NCBI GenBank assembly: GCA_013400155.1
Contig: VXBM01000274.1
Coordinates: 517,658-581,657, forward strand
Direction of reading: 5' to 3'
DNA: 64,000 bases
Source of the DNA: Helopsaltes ochotensis
Lineage: Eukaryota > Chordata > Aves > Passeriformes > Locustellidae
Numbering within the stretch: the stretch's first letter is position 1; each line of letters begins with the position of its first letter. Shown here in pieces: positions 34,731 through 47,540 of the stretch. A program made the position numbers and the translations under genes. The notes under the pieces are model-generated. The model had not been told where the DNA came from, did not search any database, and was given only the letters and a program-made list of their open reading frames with translations.

Positions 34731-37700
34731 AAAACACCCTTCTCTGTCTTGGCCTAGGTGTTCCTGACATGAATATTCATATATTTGATATTAATTAAGT
34801 GTGAGAGATGTGCTCTCTTCTGTTATCTGAGGTTCTTCCTTCTCTTCATGTCTGCAGCATGCTGACTTTATGATCTTCCCCCCCAAAGAAGTGAAAGGAT
34901 AAATGAGTAAATACCGACATTTGTGTAAAAGCTGGTGCCACGTGTTGCCTGGCTACTAAGAGCTGTGGGAGCTAAATAAGCCAACCTGCCCTGGAGACAG
35001 GTGATTAACAAATAGGGACCTCAGGAACAGGAAAAAGCACAAAGGGGAGGAGATTAAGTGAGTTCACAAGAGGGAGCAAGGGTTAAACACTTAGAGATGT
35101 GCAGGCTGAAGTCCCTGCAGTAATCAGTGTTTTCATTTATTGCTATGCTGATGAAAAAGTTTCTTTCCTTTTTTTTGTAAATGCCCTTGTTTTCTTCCTG
35201 GCCTGACCCTATGGTTTGCTTTTTCTGATATAAGTGTGAAGGGTTTGGATGGGGCTTTTGTAATTTTGTTCCAAATGTGTTATTTTCTTGAGCAGACCTT
35301 GTTCTGTTTCGTGCACTTGAGAGGCACAAGCACGATAAAGTGGATGCAGAGTGAAATCAAAAGTGGTGCAAAGAAGGTCTTGCAGAACATCACACTGATG
35401 CTGCTTCTCAGTTATGGTGGTTGTTATTTTGTGGTTTGGTTTTTGATTTTGTTTTTTTTACAAACTCATCAGAACAAATAGGTAGTGGACAAATCCCTAC
35501 AGCTCAAAAAATGTGCCAGGGAGCCTCTTCTGCTTTTTCCAGAAGTGGTATGTACATTTAATTCCATTTTTCAATATACTGAGTGTGAAACTTTCTCTTT
35601 GAAATATGCAGTAGTTTCTTATCTGTCTACATAGTGATTCTACAGAATTTATTTCTTTTTTCAATTTTCACATAAAAAACAGGAAAGAGGCTTTTGATTG
35701 GAAGGAAAAATAAATATGAGGAAAATAATAGAAAGCTGGAGAAAATGGGAATAGAGTGCAAGAGATTTATTGAAACTTTGAAGAGAGGAGCATGTGTGGC
35801 AACTGTCCTAAATTTGTGATTACATTTTAAATTCTGCATCAACAGTTCCTTGTATTTTGTGAATTGGTTTTGCCTAGATTGTATTTTAAGCTTGTAGGTT
35901 TTATGTTTATTTATTGGTTTTGAGGAATGCTATGCTAAAGAAATATGAAGTACCAAAAATAGGGCACAAATCCACTCTGGGGTACTGCTGGAGATCTCAT
36001 TTACAGGAAAGCCCCACACTGGGTTATTTTGGATATACCCTGTGTGTATCTCTTTATTTAGTGTGTAGTCAGCATTAAAAATAACATTTCACCATATGTG
36101 AAGAACAAGAAGTGATCAATACTAAGTCAGGCTACCTGCCAAGGAGGGCTTTTTTTTTTTTAATTTAATTTTGTTTATTTCATTTTTTCCCCCAAATATT
36201 AAAAATATAAAAACATGAAAGAATAATACTGTTAAGAACTTTATTCTGTGATGATTGAAAAAAAAAATTAATCCTTAAATATTACTTTTGTGTTATTCTA
36301 TAATTCACAAGGGTGTAAATCCTGATGGCTTTGGAGGTTTTGCTACTTCTGAAGATGTACATCAAGAGCTGTCATGCCTTTTCTGAAGGTAAGAATAATT
36401 ACCATGCTTTCTTTTGGGGTAGACGGAGAACCAGTGAGCTTTAGTTTCCTTAAATCCATGGAGTTTGTGTGTATCCAAGTTTTCCTATATGAAAAAGTGC
36501 TGTGATCAGTCAAAAGATTAGATTTGATATCCCCTTGAAGCAAGTCGGCCTTTTTACCTCCTTGAACTGCAAGAGCAGTTTTGGAAGTGTCTTAATAGTG
36601 CTGTGATGAAATATACTGCAATTGGAGTAAAACCATTTGGGCTAGGAATGAAAGGGCTTTTTTCCATTAACTTAATATATTTTTACTTGCTAAAAGTTTG
36701 TGCTGTGGTTAAGATTTAGACAATGCTGTGAAGGGATAAGGACCTTGGTGCGTTTAAGATCTTCCTGATTCATCTCTCTCATGAGAGTGCTCAGAAATGG
36801 AAAGCTGACTGAAGACAGTTAATTCTAGTCTTGCCAAAGGATCTTGGGACAGCAATATTGAATAATAAAGCAGCAGGTATGAAATAAACCCAAAACCTCA
36901 TTGGGAACAATGAGGGGTTTGCTCATTATGTTTGTCCTATCAGATATTAGAACGAGGCCCCTGTTGGAATGTGGGTGTCTGTTGGTCAGCCCCCATACTC
37001 CCTGGTATTTCTGGTGTCCTCAGTTTCTGGAACTTCAGTAAGTTGTGCTTTCTTTTTCTGGTGGAAAAATGTATAAATGATAATAATTTGCATAAATTGT
37101 ACATTATACTTCACTCTGGCTCTTTTGCAAATGTAAAAGCAAAGACATTGTGTCTATTCATGGACAGCTTGGCTGTTTCATCCTGTCCCTTATGCCTGCA
37201 AGGGAAAATTTGAATTATAACACTAGAGATGTTCTCTGGCTGATACTGTGGCATGGTTACAATTTTTCCTTTCATTTTAAGACTCCTTGCCCTGTTCTTG
37301 ATATGGCTTTCCATCCAAAAGGAGTCTTGAAACACACTTTTCTGTAAATCCGTCCTCAACTTGCTATTCACAAATTGTATTTCTGATAAAGTTTTGAATC
37401 ATCATAAGAGAGGGATATGAATGGAATGTTTCTTATACCTGTCCATGAAAACCTCAGTATAAATCCACCTGGGAGGCCAGGGGAGAAGAAAGTTGTGTCT
37501 CTGTTGCCGCAAGTTCTGGCTGTGATAGCAAGCAGAAAAGGTGACTTGTTTCCCATCCTAGAGGTTATCCCTGCACGTGTCCTTCTCCTGAGTGAAGCCA
37601 GGGTCATGCAGAGGAATGTGAGTGCATGAAGAGTTGGGCAGTCCCAGGGAAACCTGAAGCTGGACTGTGGGCTCACCTCGGGTGAGAAGCAGAATGGAAT

Positions 37701-38139
37701 GTCAAACACTGGGCGACCTCATTCTAGGAATGTGAGGAATAAGAGGTGAAGTGAAGAAGAATGCTGCATGTCATACTGAGAGGAAAACTCTTGGCATCTG
37801 CAGGCTGGGAATGATGAAGTGACGGTGGTAAGGGTGCAGCTTGTGGGGAGGACCAAATACAAAGCAAGCTGACATTAGACTGCTGGTCAGCTACCTGTGC
37901 CATATGAAATAAGTATTTATGGCTTTGTAAGAGCTTCTGAAAGATGTGCTGAGCTAAGAGACGTTCTTGATGGCATGAAAATGGCACTGCAATTTTCTTC
38001 CCTTTGTTTCTGCCTTCTTCTTGTCTCAGTTCCACCTTATTGAACACTTCACTTCTGTTGATCACGTAGAAAGCACCATTTTCCTAGCTCCTACCAGCAT
38101 ATAAGCCCCTCTCACTTTCCACCTGCTTCCTTAAAGATT
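34731..38139. other. Non-coding AT-rich unique DNA
   Basis: No gene or interspersed repeat recognised. Minus-strand frames of 113 codons at 37368-37709 and 37724-38065 resemble nothing known. A donor-like AAG-GTAAGAAT occurs near 36389 without a clear upstream acceptor. Confidence 0.5.
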
Positions 38140-38700
38140 AGTTTCATGTTATGATCCACCAAAGTAGCCCACCTAACACCTCGCTGCAGAGATTGCAGGA
38201 GCAGTTTCACATACCCGACAAAATCCCATCAAAGCCGGAAATTGTTTTCTTTATGTGAGTGGCAAGGCAATTACTGAGCTGAGTGACACGAGTGGAGGAG
38301 TGCATTTACACCAGAAGCTGTTGCTGCAGCAGAAACTGCTGGCAGGAAAGCAGTGACTGACATCCCTTGGCTTATTATTATGGGCCTTGTATAAATGGAG
38401 TCGAAGCAATGACTGCTACCGCATTTCTAATCAACAAAGTTTTATGCCAGTAATTAAGTTTCAACTGACTCGCATCTCCTTTCTAGGCATTAATTGGAGG
38501 AAGATATGCAGATTGCTGGTTAATAATAGAACATTTATAGTTCTGTAATAATTTTCTTCGTGTTTATCCATTCGTTTGATTGCTTATGTGGCAAATATTT
38601 GATCCTGTATGTGTCTATTTAACCATCAGACTGTTTGTAAACATAATTGTTTATTGCGTTAGTGACACCTTACAGCTCTGCAACTTGCAGAGCCTAATAG
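38140..38700. promoter_or_regulatory. Candidate developmental enhancer block
   Basis: Over 500 bp without repeats, combining CpG-retaining sequence (CACCTCGCTGC, ATACCCGAC, AAGCCGGAAATTG, GACACGAGTGG, GGAGTCGAAGC, CTACCGCATT) with dense AT cores: AACAAAG (38433-38439, TCF/SOX type), TAATTA (38451-38456), CATTAATTGG (38488-38497), then GTTAATAATAG and TTGTAAACATAATTG (forkhead-like TGTAAACA). This mixture over a long stretch is the pattern I would expect of an ultraconserved-type enhancer. It is not proven. Confidence 0.38.
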
Positions 38701-41700
38701 CAGCAAATGTAGAACTTTATTTTGCAAAATAGAGCGAGGCCTTTCAAAGAAAACTCCAGATTGTCCAAACCACACAGGGATGTCAGAGATGGGAACATTG
38801 TGAGCTGCGTGCTGAACCTATTTTCAACTCCCACTCATGATTTCCAAATGCAGTACTCTGTCAGAGAGCAGGCATAGAGAATTTTGGGTGCTACAGCAGT
38901 CATGTAAATAAAGGCTCCAGAAATCTGTTTTGTAAGAATTGTTAATAATTATAATACAGTTTGTGGTGGTGCAACTAAAACTGGAACCTAATGTATAGGT
39001 GCAATTAGATTGTGACTAATTGTAGAATGTATTTATGATATTTACTGCCCAAAGAAGCCTAAAAATTGGCAAAAGCATTTTCTTTGTTTTGTAAAAGGTG
39101 ACAAAGGGCTCTGTGGGGGCAGGAAATACTCATGTATCGCATAGTGGCAGATGCGTGCTTTATCCATTGCCCAAAAGCCAAATCCAAAGGCGTGTTCCCA
39201 TACCTTGCAGTAGGCGTTGTGTGCATGGGAGCAGCTCTGCACTAGCCCAGGTTTCAGTTTGTTCTGCAGCCCCTCTTTTGCAGCTGTCTGGAATCTGCCA
39301 TGGCTGCATATGAACAAGTTAACTGTATTATTGATTTAGGAACCAAATATCCATTCCTTCGCTGGGCTTTGCCTGTATATCAGCTCTCATGGATGCAGTC
39401 CTGTCCTCAAGAGTTCTCTGAAGTGTGCCCTATTCCCTCTGTTCTAGAAGACCAAAGATAAAGTATTTGGCCAGAGAGGCAGCCAGCCAGTCCCCTTATA
39501 CAACAAACAGTGTTGTTTGGCTTAGCTAAGCTACTTTCTTGCACCTCCTGGGGAAAGAGAAAACTGCTTGGGAACAATCATAACATGGGAGTGTGAACAA
39601 AGAATTCAAAAATCCAGATGTAGCTTTTATTTATACTGAAGGGAAATATTGTTTCTTATAACAGCAGAGTTCAGGTTTAGACATGAAGCCTCTAGACAGT
39701 TCTTAATTCATGATGTGACCATCATACACAGGAGTTAGCTGGTTTGAAGTTTTGTGCCTTTGGGATTACACAGGATGGCTGAATGCTGCCCTCCAGCCTC
39801 CTTATCCAGCAGGAAAAAATGAACTTGCTTAATTCTGATTTTCCCCTTGTTGCATCTTTATACAAATGACTCTGCATAAACTTGCAGCTTGTTTTTAATC
39901 AGTTTCTGGAAATACTGCTTTGAAAAAATCATCAAGGAGCTCTGGAGATCAAGTAAAAAGCTTTATAGGTGTCTGCTTTTTCCTACTCCCCATTCCTTTG
40001 ACATTTTAGCAAACAGATTAATTTTATGTTTGAATGGCTGCTGGAATTTGCAGCATTGGGCAAAGTCTGAGTATACCCCATTAAGCAATGGCTTGGGACT
40101 GGTGTCAGAGAAGGGACCCTTCCTTGCAGGCCAGCTGCTTGCCAGTAGGTCACAGCTGAATTTACAACCAATGTAAGTGCTTGTGACACCTCTTCCTCCT
40201 TTTGGAGGTACTCAGTGTGGATGGGATGGAAAAGTCTCAGGCAGCTGCTTCTGCACTCATGTACGACTTTCAGTCCAGGATTGCAGGTGATCACACAGAC
40301 ACGTGTGTCTTGTGCAAATGTTGCTCCAGGTAGGCACTTAATGGGCGAGGTAAAAGAAAGCAGATGTCTGGGAGAAAATCTGAATGACAAACAGTGGTTT
40401 AGGCTCCCACAGAGAAATGTCTAGGCAGGAAACACTGTCAATATCCTTCAAATACTTGAAAAAGTCTTTAGAGATTATTTTATTTTTTCAGTCTTGTTTA
40501 ATCTTTTTTGAACTAAGAAAAATGATAAGAACCTCCAAACTACCTTTGTAAAGGCTTCCCATTATAGCTCACTCCTCTAAATTTGGCTTGAGATTGCTTC
40601 TTGTTCTCCAGGAAAATTTGACTTCTCAGTATTCTTACTGGACATGAAGGTTTGAGTTTGTAACTATCTCTCTGATGTCACATCCATGCCAAAATAAAAA
40701 TAGTTTCAGTAAAATGGAAAAGCTAAAATAATGAGATATCTATGTGCTTTTATAGTGGTTGAACAGTGGAAGAATGAGGAAGAAGAAGAATGTGTTTCTG
40801 AAAGAATTGATAGAAGGAATGTGATCTTGGACTTTGGAGAGGAATCTTCTCTGCTTCATTACAAATCTCTTCTTTCTGTGATCCACCAGTCTGGATTCCT
40901 GTCCCATGAATGCTTTGGAAGTACTACCATTTCTTTTTTCTTGAGGTTCATCAAGTCCAGTTCTGTAGCTTGTGTTCTCCAGCCCTCTGATTGTTTTCCT
41001 GACTCTCCTCTTCACTGTGCCCCGGTGAGCTGTAGACATCTACACATAAACAGACCCACAACTGGGATATTTGAAGTCGAAGCTGCTAAGACTCCTTAAG
41101 AGACTGGCTGCAAAAAAAATCTTTAAATGGAATTCCATCTCTGCAGAGGTTCAAATCACTCCAGGGGTAAAGCTGATGCATTTGTGTAACAGCTTTCAGT
41201 CACAAGGAGCTAACGTTTTTCCAGGATGGTCCAACTCAAAATGATTTCCAAACTGGCATACCTGCAATCAGGCACAGACTTTCATGTAGGTCTCAGTGAG
41301 ACTGAATGGTCTTTATAAGGCTTGTTTAAAAACTATCAACATTCCTGCAAGGCCATGTGGTCTGGATGTGTTTTGGTCTCTAAAGTAATATTCTCAAGGG
41401 TAGCAAAGTACTATTATACCCTGGGAGCTGAAGCATCAGCTGCTCATTTAACTTTAAAGATACCAGCCATTTTCCAGAATTGTCAGAGACTACCTTGAGA
41501 CAGTTTAGCCTGTTCTCTATTGCATATAAGGAGCCTTGAAGAATTACAGACCTGGCTGAGGTATGCCTGTTGTTATCTTAAAGAAAAATCAAGGAAAATG
41601 AGGGCCTCAGACTCTAATTGCCTCAATCATACAGAAAATCTCTAGCCAAAGTCACTGGACTTTCTCTCTTCCACTTAATCGAAGTGAATTGTGATATAAG

Positions 41701-43664
41701 CACCACTACATGGTGGTGCTGCATAAAAAAAACAACTATAGAAAATGACAGGAGCATCTACTGCTGAAAGAAAATGAGTGGTTGTTCTGCTGGGTCTTGC
41801 CAGGCCTGTTAACCTGAGTGGAGACCAATGTTTTAGGGGAGAAGAAACTGTTAACATGCTCTCTGGCTAGATCTGGGAATTTTCTTTATACTGAAAGCAC
41901 TGGGGGTTTAAGGCTTTTATTCACTGGACACAGAATGGCAGCAAATTTAATGTCAAATAAATAAACAAACTTTGACTGGTAACAGCTGGCCATACCTTTT
42001 TGAGCCAACAGACCTGAGCATCTTCTCTGTTTCTTCTTCATCCTTGCCATTAGCAGATAACATACAATTTATTTGTCATGGAGCCAGCCCAGCTTACCAT
42101 ATGCTTTTAAAAGCCATTTTCCCCACTCATCTCCCTGGTGCAAGCACAAGCTGCTTACACCATGCTCTGGTAGAGGTAGGAAACACCCTCAGGAAATGCA
42201 TGTGCAAAGACGGAGCAGACTGTGGATCAAAATGCCTGTGTTGACTTCAAAATGTTGGCCTGGATGTTTCTAGTATCTCCAGAATATGCCAAAACACCTG
42301 CACGTCCCTCCAGATGCAACATGCTCTGTAAATATTAACTGTGTGATTTCATTAAAAATAACTAAGAAGACTTATCCTTCCCTTTCTCACATCTCCAAGC
42401 TTTCTACTCTCTTCCTGTTTATCTGGACTGCTTTCTTCTATGCCCTGTCACAGTTGTTTGGTATCATGTAACTTCCTTGCAGTTCAGAAGGAAAAAAATG
42501 GATAACTCAAATATTAACACTTCTGCTGAGACCAGATAATATTTTAGCTGAAACAGCAGTGTGAAAAAATTATCTTTATGGTGCAAATCTATTTTAATAC
42601 TCCTTTTTAAAGAAAATAAGCTTTCTTTTTCTACTGTGAGGGAGACCTCAAAACCAGGGGAGAGAAAAAAAACCCACCCAGACCTCTGCCCTACTTTACC
42701 TTTTGGTGTGCTGAGCTGCAAACACAAATAGATTTGTGAATATGTTCCAGTCATTCTTTTTCCAAAAGAATATCTCGTTTCAGCAGATAATTGTGGTCTT
42801 CTGTTGTGTATCATTAGGCATGTGCATATTTTCCTGTCACAATCCTTAGGTATCCCAGGTCTGATTTTGATGGATGATGTGTTTTGGTCTAGACTTCCCC
42901 TTTGACTGAAATTGTAATTCTGATTTATACCAGCTGCTAAGCATTACAGAAGTAAAATTTTCTGACTTTGGATCATCCAAGTAGTTCGGAGGGTTTAGTG
43001 GTTTATGAGACTAATGCAGGGTCTCTGCACAGGCATGAATAGGTTTACAGGCAGTGATTTTGTAGACAAGAGTGCATTAAAAAGGTACTACTCATAGATT
43101 TGGTATAAAGGTTCCTTACCCTTTGCTGTATCTGAATGTTTCATATGTGTTTGATATTTCATCTCTTCAGATCTCTGGACAAAAAGCTGAAATATCTTGC
43201 CATTTCCCTGGAGAGTAACTTGCTTTTCATGTACAGCGAGGAGTTTCCTTAGGCTGTGCTTTGGCAGAAATCTGCTTTTCAACTTCAAGACAGCTATAAA
43301 TGCCAGGGACTGGGGAGAAGCAAAATATTTCTGAAAAGCAAAGGAGAAAAATTGATTTAGCCATTACACTTCAGTCCTCTGGTCATTGCCTGCATCTCTC
43401 TGACTGGAAACCACAAAACTGAATCATTTTTCCTGATACAAAAAGAAAATGCAGTATCAAAGAGCATTATTTTGTGTTTTGCTATTGTTACTTTAGTATA
43501 AACATACAGATTGGGATGGAAGGTGCTCGGCAGATTCCCTGCCCACAGCTGAGAGTAAAGAGTCTTAGTCATTGACAGACTGTATTTTGTTGATTCAGAG
43601 CAGGTACATTTCTGTTGTTTCAAGTTTAATCCCTTCTGCAAAGGCTCTTCCCCAGCCTACTCAG
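38701..43664. other. Non-coding unique DNA
   Basis: About 5 kb with no recognised gene. A plus-strand frame of 122 codons (40731-41099) and a minus-strand one of 135 codons (39983-40390) have no recognisable domains. The pyrimidine-rich string at 40960-41020 faintly resembles old CR1 but is too diverged to annotate. Confidence 0.5.
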
Positions 43665-43830
43665 TGTCTTCAAGACCTCCAAGGATGAAGGACCCCCTTC
43701 TTTTTTAGGTCCCACAACTTCATCAAGGAAATTTGCTCCAACAACTTGTTTTTGTAAAGGTTTTCATTCCTGTTGTTGCAAAACGTACTGCAGCAGTTTC
43801 CTCTTTAGTCTGTTCTTCCCTTACATCCCT
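43665..43830 (-). mobile_element. Probable ancient CR1 remnant, minus strand
   Basis: On the + strand it reads GTGTCTTCAAGACCTCC, AAGGATGAAGGA, TCCCACAACTTCATC, GTAAAGGTTTTCATTCC, TACTGCAGCAGTTTCCTCTT. These follow the reverse complement of older CR1 subfamilies but with many substitutions and an insertion. The match is by memory of the landmark order only, so the borders are approximate. Confidence 0.45.
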
Positions 43831-44925
43831 AAATAACTCTTATCATTCACATTGGAGTTTTGCAAAGTCGGTTAGAGTAATTACTGTTCTGCCTTGAGAG
43901 AGGACACAGACCTCGTTCAGCAGAAGTTTAGTGATACCACCACAGAATGACAGATCAACTGCTAGCTGGCAATTGGTCTTTTTTATAATTCATATTTCTA
44001 TTCTCTAATATAAGATGTGCGAAGGCTGACATAACCTTCAGGTTTTGGATAATATGGGTGTGAGGAGGAAGGAGTAGTAGTAAAGTCATGGGGAATGGTT
44101 TCCATTGATGTCAGAAGGCATCACTTTCATTAACTCTGCTTTCAGTTGGAGCTTTTGTCCCAGAGGGGTGTGTGACCTTCTGCGTGCTGTTAAAAAAGCT
44201 ACACTGCAGTGCTGGGTGCCAGGTCTGCCTTCCTTGGGATGGACTGGCTGTGCCCTCAGTTTCAATGGAGTGACTTGTCTCTTTCCTGGGTGTTCCAACT
44301 CATTGGAATACACATCATTGAAAATGCCCTCAAGGCATCCTGAGCTTTGTCAGTACTAAGAGAAAAGAGGAAGGAGAAATTTGGCTTCTCTAAATAGAAC
44401 TAAGCTGTAAGAGATGTAGGTGCCTTCACAGTGTTTCTGTGTTACTGTTGTAGTTCTCTATGTCTAAAGCACCTTCCTGTACTTTAAAGAATAGCAGCAC
44501 CTGGAATATCTTTTTCCAGGCAATAGACTTGTAAATCTCCTTACAATTACTTCACTGTCTTTTCTCTCCTATTTGATTTACCCATGACTTCCTGACAATA
44601 TTTTTAGCTTGCTCTCAAGTTCACATTTATGTCTCTATGTGAATTAACTGATTAAAATCTGTCATTTAGAATAAATATTTGGTTTAGGCTTACTTTTTCC
44701 CATCCTGTCGGTTTTTACAAACAAATGCAGCTTGTGTTTTGTCAGCTAAAGAACATAATCCCAAAAGAAAAAAAGAAGAAGAAAAGAATAGAAATGAAAC
44801 TATACCTCCATTACAAAAAACAAATTCTTTTCTAAAGTTCTAGTTATCCTTCTGTGAGTGTATTTGTAGCGTGTTTGAGCAGTCAGTAGGATATGGGAAG
44901 ACAGCACTGAAGGCAATCTTGCAGC
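43831..44925. other. Non-coding unique DNA
   Basis: No gene recognised. An A/G-rich tract near 44763-44790 is the only low-complexity feature. Confidence 0.5.
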
Positions 44926-45170
44926 TGTGTTAATTCCCCAGGAGTGGGAACAGCCCTGCCCTCCCAGCTGTGGGTGATAAAGGGATGAGCTGGGAGGGGG
45001 CAGCTGGAGTGTGCTGGGCACTGTGTGAGGAGGAAGGACAGGAGGTCCTGAGGGGACAGACAGGGGTTGGTGGCCGTGCTGGGGACAGCAAGGAGCGAGC
45101 TGGAGCTGCAGGAGGAAGAGAGAAGGAGAGAAAGAGCCAGAGCTGCCCATGGGAGGCTACACAGAAAAGG
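44926..45170 (+). mobile_element. Partial LTR-like segment, same family as 22163
   Basis: Begins TGTGTTAATTCCCCAGG, has CCCAGCTGTGGGTGATAAAGG and then a purine-rich, G-rich body. The opening and the TGATAAAGGGA string are shared in order with the segment at 22163. The copy seems cut short before its 3' end and runs up to unique sequence just left of the CR1 at 45216. No retroviral genes are present. Exact right edge unknown. Confidence 0.45.
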
Positions 45171-45215
45171 TAGGAGAGACTTGTAGATAACGAGGTGCTG
45201 GTGCTTTCTTCATTT

Positions 45216-45540
45216 CTGGAGATGGGACAGCCATGGCTCTGGGCACCCAGTGCCTCCTCAGCCTTATAGGGGAGAATTTTTTCCTAGTACCCTGCCTAAA
45301 GCTGCCCTCTGCCAGTTTAAAGTTATCATTCCTTGCCCTGCCACTGCAGGCCCTTTTAAATAGTCCCTCCCCATTGTCTCACAGGCCCCTCCTGGTACTG
45401 GGACACCACAGCTGGCTCACCCCTACACCTTCTCTTCTCCAGGCTGAACAACCCCAATAGCAGAGGTGCTCCATCCCTCTGATTGACTTGGTGGCCTCCT
45501 TTGGATTCACTAAAGCAGATCCATGCCCTTTTTGTGCTGG
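45216..45540 (-). mobile_element. CR1 fragment, minus strand, about 325 bp
   Basis: On the + strand the order is CTGGAGATGGGACAGCC, GAGAATTTTTTCCTAGTACC, CCCTCTGCCAGTTTAAAG, CAGGCCCCTCCTGGTACTGG, CCTTCTCTTCTCCAGGCTGA, ACAACCCCAATAGC, AGAGGTGCTCCATCCCTCTG, GTGGCCTCCTTTGG, CCTTTTTGTGCTGG. This is the reverse complement of the CR1 3' region, better preserved than the copy at 25.1 kb. Short internal deletions are present, and the end of the element proper (ATTCTATG tail) is missing on the left. Confidence 0.87.
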
Positions 45541-47299
45541 AACTTGCTGACAAGCTGACTTGTTCTCCTCTGGAGTGAATCCCTTGCTGCTCACCGTTTC
45601 TAAGTCCTCCTCATTCCCCCTAGCCTTAGCAGTGTCCCCATGTTCAAGAAGAGATTCAGCTGGCTTTGTGGGGTGCACATCAACTCTAAATCTTATGCAC
45701 TGACATACCTTCTGCAGAATGAGACACAAGGGAGGGCAGATTTTGCCCTCTGTGACTACACTAGGCATAGTTTATAAACCGGCTTTTTCTATGGTGTGAG
45801 CTAGAAGTAACAAAAAAGCACTGAATGGAGCTGAAACATGAAAGACCTTATCTTATTACATTAAGTAAATGGTAGTGAAGTGCAAAAATGTTATGTAGCG
45901 CAGAGTTTGTCACTAAAGGATATCCAAAGGACAAGTAACAGCTCTCCTTTGTTTTTCGTCCTTCTCAGATCCCTCATTCCCACTAGGAGTTGAAGGGTGT
46001 GAATTAACTCTTCATAAACCTGTTTCTTTTCCTGGATAAAACAAAGTGCCTAGGCAGTCAGGTGAGGAAGGAGTGTGACCTCTGTTCTCCTTTGGAACAG
46101 AGATCCTAGATGCTGTACCATCAACTTCCAAGGCTCTTGGGTGTGGGTTTTTTTTTCCCCGCAGGGCTTAACACATTCTTATGTTGGTGGGATTTTTTTT
46201 TTCTTATCAAATCCCTGAGCTTGTAACTCACCTATCTGACCAATCTTACCTTTGCCTACAATTTTAGTTTTCCTACCTTGGACAGGTCTACTCGATTTGT
46301 TTTTCACAGCCCATTCTCACAATTTAGCAATTTTCTCAGGAGCTGGAGTAAAGGTTACACGGCTGTGCTGTATCAGCTGGCCTTGGATTACACACAGCCG
46401 AACCCTTGAGATTACTGCTAGCAAAATGAAGTCAAGAAGTTAAGTCAGCCTACTTCTAGTAAAAACCCCAAACAGTTTGGCATAAAGAATCAGAGTGATT
46501 GTTTCTTTCCTAGTTGTGTAGCATCAAAATTCTTATCTGAGTAAGTCTAGGTAATTTAAGAAGCATCTTTTGATTAATTACTCCTGAAAAGCAAAAATAG
46601 GTCTGAGGTTAATTGCTGTCTGATCCTTGATCTAGTGCTTGTTGGTGATGCTTGAAAAGGATTCTCACCTTGCTCAGAGCTGAGGGGGGTGCATAGAGTG
46701 GGACACAGAAGTGATGATCACATGAGGATCCCACTGTTATGGTTGTTTTCTCTAGGAACAGTATCTCTTTAAAGAACTGAAATGGGATATGCTATTCTTT
46801 TTAACTCTCAAGCTGTTTGGTAAGCCTAGGCTAAGATACAGAGGGACCTGCAGCAATGTTTAGGCACAGACACATCCTCAGATTAATTTACAAAATGTAG
46901 CTAATTACAGTGACAGCTTTCTTGCTTGCTTTTCTCCTGTAGCTTCTGTTTGCAGTAGTCTATGGCTAATAAAACTGTCAATTTTCTTTTACTTCAATAA
47001 AAGGTCACCCCCTGACAACAGCCCTGTGCCTCCTAACAGCTACTGCCTTTATTAATATTTAAAACGTACACAGTGATATTTCCAAAAGGTCAGACTTTTA
47101 AAAGACATAAAATGTCATCCCTAATTCTTCTCCCTCCCAGCCTCTTTCTCTGCCTCCTCTTCCCCATCCACCATTTATATGTTCCATTTTAGGTACAGTA
47201 TTTAGCATGCCTTGTGTTAAATCAGATAAACATCAAGTGTTTCCCTCTCGCAGTACTACAGAGAGGCAAAGGATGAATTTGTTACTGATTCACAGTCCA
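45541..47299. other. Non-coding unique DNA
   Basis: No gene recognised. A strong splice-acceptor-like tract lies at 46148-46164 (see findings). A minus-strand frame of 129 codons at 45379-45768 partly overlaps the CR1 and is not a gene. Confidence 0.5.
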
Positions 47300-47540
47300 A
47301 CAACTTGGATTCCAATTCTGGCTGTAGATTCCCTTGAGTTAAATGAGTCATTTGTTCTGTCAGTTCCTGATTTAAGAATGCATTTAAGCCAGTTCCTATC
47401 TTCAGGCAGGTAGGGTCAAGAGGGTATCAAGGCTTCAGCTGTGAATAAGAGCTTAAACTTTTTTCTCCCTGAGGCTTCTCTTCTTCCCGTCTAACAGGCA
47501 GTCTGCAAAATGGAGAAAGTAATACTTCCTAACCTCAGCT
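47300..47540 (+). mobile_element. MIR-like ancient SINE remnant
   Basis: Contains CTTGGATTCCAATTCTGGCT at the left and, further on, CCTGAGGCTTCTC and CTGCAAAATGGAGAAAGTAA followed by TACTTCCTAACCTCA. These correspond in order to the MIR strings ending in CTGTAAAATGGGGATAATA and CCTACCTCA. MIR is an old amniote tRNA-derived core-SINE. The copy is strongly diverged, and its middle is not recognisable. Confidence 0.42.

Noticed and set aside
40530..41040. Possible very old CR1 in the CCAGCCCTCTGATTG region
   Set aside because: Too diverged; landmark order could not be followed in either direction.
41140..41165. GGTTCAAATC string resembling a tRNA B-box
   Set aside because: No matching A-box or cloverleaf arms at the right distance.
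45379..45768. 129-codon minus-strand frame
   Set aside because: Its right part reads unique DNA and its left part reads through CR1; no protein similarity known.
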